The notes under the pieces were generated by a model. That model did not search any database and was not told the origin of the DNA. It saw nothing but the letters and a program-made list of their open reading frames with translations. From Chloroflexi bacterium bin20 (GTDB taxonomy: Bacteria > Chloroflexota > Anaerolineae > Aggregatilineales > Phototrophicaceae), in contig MPMG01000002.1 of assembly GCA_002238485.1 (NCBI GenBank), forward strand, positions 240,689 to 304,688: a stretch of DNA of 64,000 nt. The letters run 5' to 3'. This document shows, piece by piece, positions 56,690 through 64,000 of the stretch; within the stretch, counting starts at the first letter, position 1, and every line of letters begins with the position of its first letter. A program made the position numbers and the translations under genes.

Positions 56690-58186
56690 TCACAGTCCCA
56701 GCTTCCAGGCTGCTTCGTTCCAGCGCAGGGCGTCTTTGAAAGCGCGCAGTTCGGTGCGTTCATCGATCTGCACATAGTCCACACCCGCCATCTCGCAGAA
56801 GTCGTAGAGGTGCTCGGTCCTCAGGGATTGGCTGAAGACGGTGTGATGCGCGCCGCCAGCGTATATCCAGGCGGCCGCCCCGATCGACAGGCTGGGATGT
56901 GGCTGCCAAAGGGCGCGCGCCACCGGCAGCTTGGGCAGGGGCTGTTCCGGGTCTATACAAGTGACTGTGTTGACGATCATGCGGAAGCGGTCGCCCATAT
57001 CCACCAGCGAAGCATTCAAAGCCGCGCCAGCCGCCGTATCAAATACCAGCCGGGCTGGATCCGCCTTGCCGCCGATGCCCAGCGGATGCACTTCTAGGGA
57101 GGGCGTCTGCGCCGCGATCGACGGGCAGACTTCCAGCATGTGCGCGCCCAGCACCGCCTGCCGCCCCGGGGCGAAGTGGTAGGTGTAATCTTCCATGAAG
57201 GATGTGCCGCCGGGCAATCCCTGCGCCATCACCTTCAGCGAGCGCAGCAGCGCCGCCGTCTTCCAGTCGCCTTCTGCGCCAAAGCCATAACCCGCCGCCA
57301 TCAGCCGCTGCACCGCCAGGCCCGGCAGCTGCGCCAAGCCATGCAGATTCTCGAATGTGGTGGTGAAGGCCTCAAAACCGCCCTCGCGCAGGAAAGCGCC
57401 CAAGCCCAGCTCGATGCGCGCCGCTTCACGGATGGCAGCATGCCGCTCGCCGCCTTTGCACAACTCAGCGCTCATGTGATAGCTGGCTTCATATTCGTCT
57501 GTCAGCGCGTCGATCTCGGCATCGCTGGCTTGATTGACGACATCCACCAGATCGCCCAAGCCATAGCCATTGACGGAGTAGCCGAATTGCGCCTGTGCCG
57601 CGACCTTATCGCCTTCGGTGACGGCGACATGACGCATATTATCGCCGAAACGCGCCACTTTCATGCCCTGCGTAGCCTGCCAGGCCCCCGCCGCCCGCGC
57701 CCACACGCCAACCTGCGCCTGCACTGCCGCGTCCTGCCAATGCCCGACCACCACTTTGCGCCGCAAACGCAGCCGACTCATCATGAAGCCGAATTCGCGG
57801 TCTCCATGCGCCGCCTGATTGAGGTTCATGAAGTCCATGTCGATCTCTGACCAGGGGATGTCGCGGTTGTATTGACTGTGCAGGTGCAGCAGCGGCTTCT
57901 GCAAAGCCGACAAGCCAGCGATCCAGTTCTTGGCGGGGGAGAAGGTGTGCATCCAGGCGATGACGCCGACGCAATTGGCTGTACTGTTGGCGGCGCTGCA
58001 TAGGCTGTAGATCTCTTCGGGCGTCGTCAGCACCGGTTTGTAGACGATGTTCAGCGGGATGGCGTCGCAGTTGTCCAGGTGGGCGGCGATCTCCCGCGAA
58101 TGCTGCCCGACCTGCTCGATGGCTTCGGGTCCATAGAGGTGCTGGCTGCCAGTGAGGAACCAGATTTCGTAAGTGCTTAGTGGCAT
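56690..58186 (-). CDS. araA: L-arabinose isomerase
   Basis: 498 residues, the expected length. N-terminal [13 protein letters not shown] and the central [12 protein letters not shown] are diagnostic, as are [14 protein letters not shown] and the metal-site [13 protein letters not shown], in which the glutamate binds Mn2+. It converts L-arabinose to L-ribulose. It is transcribed towards the importer 4 locus, with araD upstream; no araB-type ribulokinase is present unless the FGGY kinase at 48407 fills that role. Confidence 0.96.
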   Translation of the reverse strand: MPLSTYEIWFLTGSQHLYGPEAIEQVGQHSREIAAHLDNCDAIPLNIVYKPVLTTPEEIYSLCSAANSTANCVGVIAWMHTFSPAKNWIAGLSALQKPLLHLHSQYNRDIPWSEIDMDFMNLNQAAHGDREFGFMMSRLRLRRKVVVGHWQDAAVQAQVGVWARAAGAWQATQGMKVARFGDNMRHVAVTEGDKVAAQAQFGYSVNGYGLGDLVDVVNQASDAEIDALTDEYEASYHMSAELCKGGERHAAIREAARIELGLGAFLREGGFEAFTTTFENLHGLAQLPGLAVQRLMAAGYGFGAEGDWKTAALLRSLKVMAQGLPGGTSFMEDYTYHFAPGRQAVLGAHMLEVCPSIAAQTPSLEVHPLGIGGKADPARLVFDTAAGAALNASLVDMGDRFRMIVNTVTCIDPEQPLPKLPVARALWQPHPSLSIGAAAWIYAGGAHHTVFSQSLRTEHLYDFCEMAGVDYVQIDERTELRAFKDALRWNEAAWKLGL

Positions 58187-58287
58187 GTTCTAATCCTCAT
58201 CGCGTCATGAATGTGCGAGTTTTCCTGTCTGTTTGCGCACTCGCTGCGCCCTCAGCAAGTCCAAGTAAGAATTGAAACGAATTTGTG

Positions 58288-58314
58288 GCGGGCGACCCAA
58301 TGGCTCGCCCCTAC
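58288..58314. repeat. Dispersed repeat family B, copy at 58.3 kb
   Basis: Identical over 27 bases to the copy at 40606-40632. It lies in the gap between araA and araD. Confidence 0.85.
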
Positions 58315-58346
58315 ATCATCCCCTGTGCCTCTGTGTCAAAACATAA

Positions 58347-59000
58347 TCAGCGCTGTCCATACACATTCTGATAGCGCTCGTGCAGGCTGTCGATGTCGCT
58401 TTGCGCGATTGGGATGACCTCGCCTAGTTGCCGCGCTGTCCAGACGATGGCCGCGTTGTCTTCGGTCATCACCGCTGCTTTGACGGCATCTCGCGCGCTC
58501 TTGCCAACCGTGAACACGCCATGATTTTGCAGCAGCGTGGCGGGACTGCGATGCCCGCGCAAGGCATGCACGACCAGCTCGCCGATGTCTTCGCCGCCGA
58601 TCAATGCGAAGCCGGCGCAGGGTATTTCGCCGCCGAATTCGTCGGCCATGGCGGTGGTGATGCAGGGGATGGGCTGGCCGACCACAGCAAAGGCGGTGGC
58701 ATAACGCGAATGGGTGTGCGCCACGCCATGGACCGCGGACATGTGGCGGTAGATGGCGCAGTGCGAGGCGGTGTCCGATGACGGCGCGTGATCGCCCTGG
58801 ACGACGCGCCCCTGCAAGTCGACCACGACCATGTTCTCGGGCCTCAGCTCGTCAAAAAGGACGCCGCTGGGTTTGATAACGACCAGGTTGCTGGCGGGGT
58901 CGCGGGCGGAGATATTGCCGCTGGTCCAAGCGACCAGGTTGTTGCGCGGCAGCTCGGCGTGCAAGCGGCAGACTTCGTGGCGGAGCTGGGGGAGGAGCAT
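58347..59000 (-). CDS. araD: L-ribulose-5-phosphate 4-epimerase / class II aldolase
   Basis: 217 residues. Zinc-site motif HTHSRYATAFA and QNHGVFTVG, with SGNISAR in the phosphate loop, all as in AraD and fuculose-aldolase relatives. With araA next to it, conversion of L-ribulose 5-phosphate to D-xylulose 5-phosphate is the likely role. Preceded after 9 nt by the end of a 36-residue HTH-like ORF. Confidence 0.9.
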   Translation of the reverse strand: MLLPQLRHEVCRLHAELPRNNLVAWTSGNISARDPASNLVVIKPSGVLFDELRPENMVVVDLQGRVVQGDHAPSSDTASHCAIYRHMSAVHGVAHTHSRYATAFAVVGQPIPCITTAMADEFGGEIPCAGFALIGGEDIGELVVHALRGHRSPATLLQNHGVFTVGKSARDAVKAAVMTEDNAAIVWTARQLGEVIPIAQSDIDSLHERYQNVYGQR

Positions 59001-59009
59001 GGGTGTGGC

Positions 59010-59120
59010 CTAGGCTGTTTTGCAGCGAACCATCTCATACAGTCGCTTGACATCCAGCCCCGTCAGCGACGCGACTTCCACGACCGACAAATAGCTTCGC
59101 TCTGCGTAGTCTTTGCTCAT
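59010..59120 (-). CDS. Tiny HTH/excisionase-like ORF, possibly a fragment
   Basis: 36 residues, too short for the track: starts MSKDYAERSYLSVVEVASLT and ends KRLYEMVRCKTA. The part SYLSVVEVASLTGLDVKRLY resembles the helix-turn-helix of excisionase or MerR-type domains but lacks the usual continuation. The reading frame ends 9 nt before araD. It could be a leader ORF or the relic of a regulator. Confidence 0.4.
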   Translation of the reverse strand: MSKDYAERSYLSVVEVASLTGLDVKRLYEMVRCKTA

Positions 59121-59132
59121 GACCGCTGTGGA

Positions 59133-59510
59133 TTATGCGCCACCCCGCTCAAACACGCGCAACTTAACCCGATTGGCGAGAGGGATCGTCCGCTCTTCGC
59201 CACGCAAAGCAAACCAAAGGCTGACGATCCAGTTCACCGCCAAGAAGATAGCCATGGCAATCACCAGCGAAAACAGCGAAATCGAAAATATGGGTCCGAT
59301 CACTGGCACCTGCGCCAGCACAAATCCTGCCACCGCCCAGGCCACCAGGCTCAGCGCCAAAGTCAAGAGCGCGCCGATGCTCTGCGCCGCATGCAGGCGG
59401 GTCAAGGGATTGCCACGGTCCAGCGCCAAGCCAAGCAGGCCGCCCAGCAAAGGCAGCACATAGGCCAGCGCCGCCAAGAGACGAGACCCCTCTTTAGGCT
59501 TCTGCGACAT
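59133..59510 (-). CDS. Small Tic20/DUF4870-like membrane protein
   Basis: 125 residues with three hydrophobic spans. [15 protein letters not shown] followed by [12 protein letters not shown] follows the pattern of small Tic20-like/DUF4870 membrane proteins. It overlaps the 3' end of oppF by 17 nt, so it is likely in the same transcript. Role unknown. Confidence 0.7.
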   Translation of the reverse strand: MSQKPKEGSRLLAALAYVLPLLGGLLGLALDRGNPLTRLHAAQSIGALLTLALSLVAWAVAGFVLAQVPVIGPIFSISLFSLVIAMAIFLAVNWIVSLWFALRGEERTIPLANRVKLRVFERGGA

Positions 59511-60519
59511 CGATCACCCCCTGCAGTTCCAGCTCATCGGCGAAGTGACAGCGCGCCACATGCCCGGGACCGATCTCCACCAGCGGCGGCGCCTGCTCGC
59601 GACAGATATCCTGCGCATAACGGCAGCGCGGATGGAATACGCAACCCGCCGGTGGATTGGCCGGGCTGGGCACATCGCCTTCCAGGATGACGCGCTCCAT
59701 TTTGATCAGCGGATCAGCCGGCGGCACGGCCGATACCAGCGCTTCGGTGTAGGGATGCCGCGGATTGTGCAGCAGCTCGTCGGTCGGCGCCAGCTCCACC
59801 AGCTTGCCCACATACATCACGGCGATGCGGTCGCAGATGTGCTCGACCACAGACAAATCGTGCGAGATGAAGATGAAAGTCAGCCGCATCTCGTCTTTTA
59901 GCGATTGAAGCAGATTGAGCACCTGCGCCTGCACCGAAACATCCAGCGCCGACACGGGCTCATCGGCGACGATCAGCCGCGGATTGAGCGCCAGGGTGCG
60001 CGCCACGCCGATCCGCTGCCGCTGCCCGCCGCTGAATTCGTGCGGATAACGTCCCATATAGGCGGGTTTCAATCCCACCGACTCCATCAATTCGGCGACT
60101 CGCGCTGTGATCTCGTCGCCACTGGCTGTGCCGTGAATCACGATGGGCTCGGCGATGATATCGCGCACGGTCAAGCGCGGATTGAGTGAACTGAAGGGGT
60201 CTTGGAAGATCATGCGCATCTCTTTGCGCAGGTCTTTCATTTCGCGCTTGCTCAGCTTCGCGACATCCACCCAGCTGCCATCGGCGCGATGAAAAAGCAC
60301 TTCGCCGCCCGTGGGGTCATAGAGCCGCAGCAGCGCGCGCCCGACCGTCGTCTTGCCACAGCCGCTTTCGCCGACCAGCCCCATCACTTCGCGCTCGACC
60401 AACTCGAAGCTGACGCCATCGACCGCCTTGATGGTGCCGACCTGGCGCTGCAGCAGGCCCTGCCGCAGGGGGAAGTGCATCTTCAGGTCATTGACCTTGA
60501 GGATGATGTCTCGTTCCAT
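59494..60519 (-). CDS. oppF: Oligopeptide ABC transporter ATPase, OppF/DppF-like
   Basis: 341 residues. Walker [10 protein letters not shown], signature [13 protein letters not shown], Walker [12 protein letters not shown] and FISHD. The C-terminal oligopeptide-transporter domain contains the cysteine-rich [14 protein letters not shown], usually an iron-sulfur site. OppD is not seen in the window; the usual second ATPase may be elsewhere. Confidence 0.94.
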   Translation of the reverse strand: MERDIILKVNDLKMHFPLRQGLLQRQVGTIKAVDGVSFELVEREVMGLVGESGCGKTTVGRALLRLYDPTGGEVLFHRADGSWVDVAKLSKREMKDLRKEMRMIFQDPFSSLNPRLTVRDIIAEPIVIHGTASGDEITARVAELMESVGLKPAYMGRYPHEFSGGQRQRIGVARTLALNPRLIVADEPVSALDVSVQAQVLNLLQSLKDEMRLTFIFISHDLSVVEHICDRIAVMYVGKLVELAPTDELLHNPRHPYTEALVSAVPPADPLIKMERVILEGDVPSPANPPAGCVFHPRCRYAQDICREQAPPLVEIGPGHVARCHFADELELQGVIDVAEA

Positions 60520-60554
60520 AGTCGATCCGTCGCTTCCTTAGAATTGGGCTGGGC

Positions 60555-60580
60555 GCGGACGACCCACTGACTCGCCCCTG
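60555..60580. repeat. Dispersed repeat family B, copy at 60.6 kb
   Basis: GCGGACGACCCACTGACTCG followed by CCCCT, between oppF and oppC. Confidence 0.6.
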
Positions 60581-60591
60581 CGGACTGCGGA

Positions 60592-61725
60592 TTACAAATT
60601 CGAATAGGGGTCGGCTGCATCGCGCAAGCCATCGCCCAGGAAGTTCAGCCCCAGCACCGCCACCACGATGAAGATGACCGGCGTGAGGATCCAGGTATTC
60701 TGGCCCAGGGTCTCCAGGCTTTGCGCGCTCTTCATCAAGAAGCCCCAGCTCGTCAGCGGCTCCTGTATGCCGATGCCCAGAAAGCTGAGGAAAGCCTCCG
60801 CCAAAATAATCTGCGGGATCATCAGCGTCAAAACCACGATGACATGGCTCAACGTGTTGGGATACAGATGCTTGAAGATAATCCGGAAGTCGCCTGCGCC
60901 CTGCTCCTTCGCCGCCAGGATGAAGTCGGTTTCGCGCAGGGAAAGCACCTTGCCGCGCACCTCGCGCGCCAGCACCGCCCAGCGCAAGAAGGGGAAAATG
61001 AATACCATCATCAGAAAGCGCTGCTCGCCGGACCAAGTCTTCGGTATCACCGCCACCAGCGCCAACCAAAGCGGCAACTCTGGGAAAGACATGATCACTT
61101 CTACTAATCGTTGAATGACATTGTCGATGGCGCCGCCATAATAACCCGAAATCACGCCAACAGACGACCCGACAACGATGGCAATCACAGCCGCCAGGAT
61201 GCTCAGCGACAGCGAAACGCGCCCCGCCAGGCAGATGCGCCCCCAGAGGTCGCGCCCGAAGCGGTCTGTGCCCAGCAGATGCAGCTTCACTCCGTCCGTG
61301 TCGATGCCAAAAAGGTGCAGGTCGGTTGTGATGATGCCGAAGAGCTTGTACTCCCAGCTGCGCACAAAGAACTGCACATGGAAGGGGCTTTCGGTATCGA
61401 TCTTGGGGCGCGCCTGATAGGTGACTGGGTCGATTTCCAAGGTCTGTTTGTAGACAAAGGGACGGAACTGGAAGGCGCCATCGACATCAAAAAAGCGGAT
61501 CTGCGTGGGCGGCGTGTACGAATCGCCCAGCGTGGTCGCATACAAGTCGTAGGGCGAGAAGAACTCGGGAAACATCGCCAGCACAATGAGCATGACGACC
61601 ATCAGACCGCCGACGATGGCCGCCTTGCTGCGGCTAAATCGCTGCCAGACGAGATGCAGATAAGAGTCGCTGCTCTCTTCCATCTCCTCTTCAATGCGTT
61701 CTTCGTTGATTTCCAATTCCTGCAC
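60592..61725 (-). CDS. oppC: Oligopeptide ABC transporter permease, OppC-like
   Basis: 377 residues, longer than usual (about 300) because of an extra-cytoplasmic segment of some 80 residues after the first span ([20 protein letters not shown]). Otherwise typical: [14 protein letters not shown] and the EAA-type loop [20 protein letters not shown]. It is 17 nt downstream of oppB. Confidence 0.93.
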   Translation of the reverse strand: MQELEINEERIEEEMEESSDSYLHLVWQRFSRSKAAIVGGLMVVMLIVLAMFPEFFSPYDLYATTLGDSYTPPTQIRFFDVDGAFQFRPFVYKQTLEIDPVTYQARPKIDTESPFHVQFFVRSWEYKLFGIITTDLHLFGIDTDGVKLHLLGTDRFGRDLWGRICLAGRVSLSLSILAAVIAIVVGSSVGVISGYYGGAIDNVIQRLVEVIMSFPELPLWLALVAVIPKTWSGEQRFLMMVFIFPFLRWAVLAREVRGKVLSLRETDFILAAKEQGAGDFRIIFKHLYPNTLSHVIVVLTLMIPQIILAEAFLSFLGIGIQEPLTSWGFLMKSAQSLETLGQNTWILTPVIFIVVAVLGLNFLGDGLRDAADPYSNL

Positions 61726-61742
61726 GTTTCACCTGTCCGCGG

Positions 61743-62741
61743 TCAACTGAAGGAAATGCGCGGGTCGAGCACAGCAAGCACCATATCGGCGATGAAATTG
61801 CCCGCAATTAACAGAATGCCGTACAGCAGCATGATGCTGCCGGAAAGATATACATCCTGCTTAAGCAGCGCTTCAACAAACATCGGCGCCATCGTCGGGA
61901 TGCCAAAGACGATGGCCGCTTCCAGCTCGCCCTGAAACATATAGGGCAGCACCGTACCCTGGTAGGCGATGATCGGATGTAGCGCGTTCGGCACCGCATG
62001 TCGATTGATCACCTTTCGTTCTTCCAGTCCCTTGCTGCGCGCTGTCGTCACATATTGCTGATTCAGCACATCGAGAAGATTGCCGCGCATCACGCGCATA
62101 TTCCGCGCCACGCCGCCCAATCCCGCGATGAGGATCACCGGCCCCACATGCTTGAGCAGATCAATGGCTTTAGCTATCGACCAGTCGGCGTAACGGAACT
62201 CTGGCGAATGCAGCGCCGAGACATGCTCCCAGCCCAGACTAAAGGCCAAAAAGTACATGATTATCAGCGCCAGGGAAAAGCGCGGGAAAGATGTCGCGAA
62301 GAAGGCGAATGTCGCCGCCACATTGTCGGCCACGCTATATTGGCGATTGGCGACATAAATGCCCAGCAGAATGCCGACAATTGACGAAATGGCGTGCGCC
62401 GCCAAAGCAATGCCCAGCGTACGCGGCAGGCGCTGCGCCAGCAACTGGCTGACATCCACGCGCTGCGAGAATGACCAGCCAAAATCGCCCTCAAACACGA
62501 TTGCGCCCAGCCACTTGAGATACTGGATGGGCAGGGGATCGAGCAAGCCATACTTGTCGCGCAATCGGTCGGCTGCTTCTTGCGCTTCTTCTTCCGATGC
62601 GCCGCCCAGCCCGACCAACTCTTGTTTGTAGACATCGGCGAAATCACCAGGCGGTATCTGAATGATGACGAAAGCCACGATCGTGATGACGATCAAAATG
62701 AGAATTGATGATATCAGCCGCTGCGCGATAAAGCGGAGCAT
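61743..62741 (-). CDS. oppB: Oligopeptide ABC transporter permease, OppB-like
   Basis: 332 residues. First span RLISSILILIVITIVAFVII, then the typical periplasmic segment and the loop RNMRVMRGNLLDVLNQQYVT followed by ARSKGLEE that contacts the ATPase. It follows the binding-protein gene after 162 nt that begin with a partial family B repeat. Confidence 0.94.
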   Translation of the reverse strand: MLRFIAQRLISSILILIVITIVAFVIIQIPPGDFADVYKQELVGLGGASEEEAQEAADRLRDKYGLLDPLPIQYLKWLGAIVFEGDFGWSFSQRVDVSQLLAQRLPRTLGIALAAHAISSIVGILLGIYVANRQYSVADNVAATFAFFATSFPRFSLALIIMYFLAFSLGWEHVSALHSPEFRYADWSIAKAIDLLKHVGPVILIAGLGGVARNMRVMRGNLLDVLNQQYVTTARSKGLEERKVINRHAVPNALHPIIAYQGTVLPYMFQGELEAAIVFGIPTMAPMFVEALLKQDVYLSGSIMLLYGILLIAGNFIADMVLAVLDPRISFS

Positions 62742-62903
62742 AGGCGGGCGACCCTTCAGTCAGCGAATGCTGTTGGCAAGTAAGCCTGTCGAGTATAAAT
62801 CATCTTTTGCAAAAGCCACAACCGGGACGCGATGCTCACGCCCCGTCGCTAAGCCAATATGGGGAGAAGAGCGCAGGCTCATCCCCCCAGAATTGACTTC
62901 GGA

Positions 62904-64000
62904 TTACATATCGTCCATGCCATAGTCGGGCAGGGTACCGGGGAAGATCTCGGCGATCTGCTCATCCGGGTTGACCCAAACGGCTTCCGGAATCACATTG
63001 CCCCAGGTCCACTGGTAGAAATAGGGCGGCGCGCCAACAGGGATGTTGTTGAAGCGCTTCGCCAAGCCCAAGCCATAACGACCCACAACGCCGCCAACCG
63101 TGTAGGAATTCTCGGTATACAGCTGGTTGTAGCGCGAGAGCAGGTCGACGCGGGCGCCAAAGTCCGGCTCCAGGCAGAAGGCGTTGATGACATCAACGAT
63201 CTCCGCTTCGAAGTCCAGCAATTCGCGCGAGCCGCCATCGGCGCGGTGGAAGTCGGGCGTGATGTCGGTTACGGGACCCAAATCCTGGCAGCGGGTGAAG
63301 GAAGTGGTGAATTCCTGCCCGATGCGGTCAACGCGCATTTCCCAGGTGCCTGTGGTGATGGCGTCATTGGCTGCCGGTCCCTGCAGCGGGCGCAGGTTCA
63401 CCTGAATGCCAACATCCTGCATCAGCAGCACAAAGGCTTCGCCGATCTGCCCGGTGGCCTCGGCAGCTACGCTGGTATCCAGCACGACGACCAGGTTGTC
63501 GCCAGCCAGGGAACCATCGGTCCAGTTCAAAATGCCGTCACCATCCGTGTCCTCAAAGCCCAGCTCTGCCAGCAGCGCGCGGGCCGATTCGGATGAGTAG
63601 GGGTAGTGGACGACGCTGTCGATATCGAAGTAGGGCGAGCCTGGCGTGATGCCACCGGCGAAGGCGCGCATGAAGGGACCGCGGATGATCGCTTGCCCGA
63701 TGCCGTCGCCATCCACCGCATGCTGGACGGCCCGGCGGAAACGAGCATTGCGGAAGAGCGCTCGCAGCGCCTCGTCGCGTTCGTCTTGCACGCCCAGGGT
63801 CGCCGACAGGTTGAACTGAATGTCGAAGGCGAGGGTTTCGGGACCCCACTCAATATAGAAGTGCGCGTCATCTTCTTGCGAACGCGTGATGGCTTCTACA
63901 TAGGTGCTGGGGTTTTCGAGGTTGGTGTGGTCAATCGAACCAGCCAGCGTACCCAGGGTACGGCCGATGCCGCTGGGACCCTTCTCGAAAGTTACTTCTT
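62904..64000 (-). CDS. oppA: Family 5 (oligopeptide/dipeptide) binding protein, N-terminus outside window
   Basis: Open to the window edge: the frame continues upstream of the track's GTG at 63791 through residues such as EVTFEKGPSGIGRTLGTLAG, so about 365 C-terminal residues are present. FRRAVQHAVDGDGIGQAI and the ALLAELGFEDTDGDGILNW repeat-like calcium-type loop are usual for family 5 proteins. It serves the Opp-type permeases downstream. Confidence 0.92.
   Translation of the reverse strand, partial: EVTFEKGPSGIGRTLGTLAGSIDHTNLENPSTYVEAITRSQEDDAHFYIEWGPETLAFDIQFNLSATLGVQDERDEALRALFRNARFRRAVQHAVDGDGIGQAIIRGPFMRAFAGGITPGSPYFDIDSVVHYPYSSESARALLAELGFEDTDGDGILNWTDGSLAGDNLVVVLDTSVAAEATGQIGEAFVLLMQDVGIQVNLRPLQGPAANDAITTGTWEMRVDRIGQEFTTSFTRCQDLGPVTDITPDFHRADGGSRELLDFEAEIVDVINAFCLEPDFGARVDLLSRYNQLYTENSYTVGGVVGRYGLGLAKRFNNIPVGAPPYFYQWTWGNVIPEAVWVNPDEQIAEIFPGTLPDYGMDDM

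Overview
The window is high-GC, gene-dense bacterial DNA. It carries four complete or near-complete carbohydrate ABC importers, one oligopeptide importer, sugar kinases, isomerases and aldolases, a divergent Cpn60-like chaperonin, and intergenic spaces seeded with short palindromic repeats of the GTAGGGGCG type. That mix suggests a heterotrophic Chloroflexota (Anaerolineae-like) bacterium. This is inference: there is no rRNA, tRNA or marker gene in the window to prove it. I saw no CRISPR array and no transposase.

Layout. 1-6143 (-): one operon read from a clear sigma70-like promoter: dihydrolipoyl acyltransferase (E2), a fused alpha/beta 2-oxoacid dehydrogenase (E1), a SorC-type sugar-responsive regulator, a divergent ribulose-phosphate-3-epimerase-like protein and a Gfo/Idh/MocA oxidoreductase cut by the window edge. 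A direct repeat next to the promoter is a candidate operator for the SorC protein. 6177-9352: methylmalonyl-CoA mutase (-) and a divergent cysteine-synthase-like gene (+). 9457-15144 (-): sugar-binding protein, two permeases, then a GroEL-like protein with altered ATPase residues and a multi-pass membrane protein. 15114-16534: a 115-bp duplication of that binding protein's 5' end flanks a segment with two unknown ORFs. 16647-20672: GNAT acetyltransferase and a second sugar importer. 20959-27576: alpha/beta hydrolase, GH4 glycosidase and a hydantoinase A/B pair. 27651-32959 (-): a ribose/fructose-type importer with an unusually long permease, plus a lipoprotein whose second domain is separated by an in-frame stop.

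33119-41397: sugar epimerase, DUF6092-like protein plus nitroreductase, processive glycosyltransferase, a DNA methyltransferase with what looks like a broken partner, hexulose-phosphate synthase and isomerase divergent from ribokinase, and an SDR. 41397-46215: NamZ-type (DUF1343) enzyme, a lower-GC three-gene cassette led by a TIGR04255-type protein, then sbcD without sbcC. 46347-59000: two phytanoyl-CoA dioxygenase-like genes, then a sugar-use locus (FGGY kinase, shikimate-dehydrogenase-like protein, cupin glucose-6-phosphate isomerase, sulfatase, binding protein, two permeases) facing araA and araD. 59010-64000 (-): a tiny HTH fragment, a Tic20-like membrane protein and oppF, oppC, oppB and a binding protein running off the window.

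How it fits together: most genes import oligosaccharides or modified sugars and feed them to pentose, hexulose-phosphate and 2-oxoacid metabolism. In all four sugar importers a strong stem-loop or terminator separates the binding-protein gene from the permease genes, which would let the binding protein be made in excess. The least explained parts are the TIGR04255 cassette, the chaperonin/membrane-protein pair and the split lipoprotein attached to the ribose-type importer.
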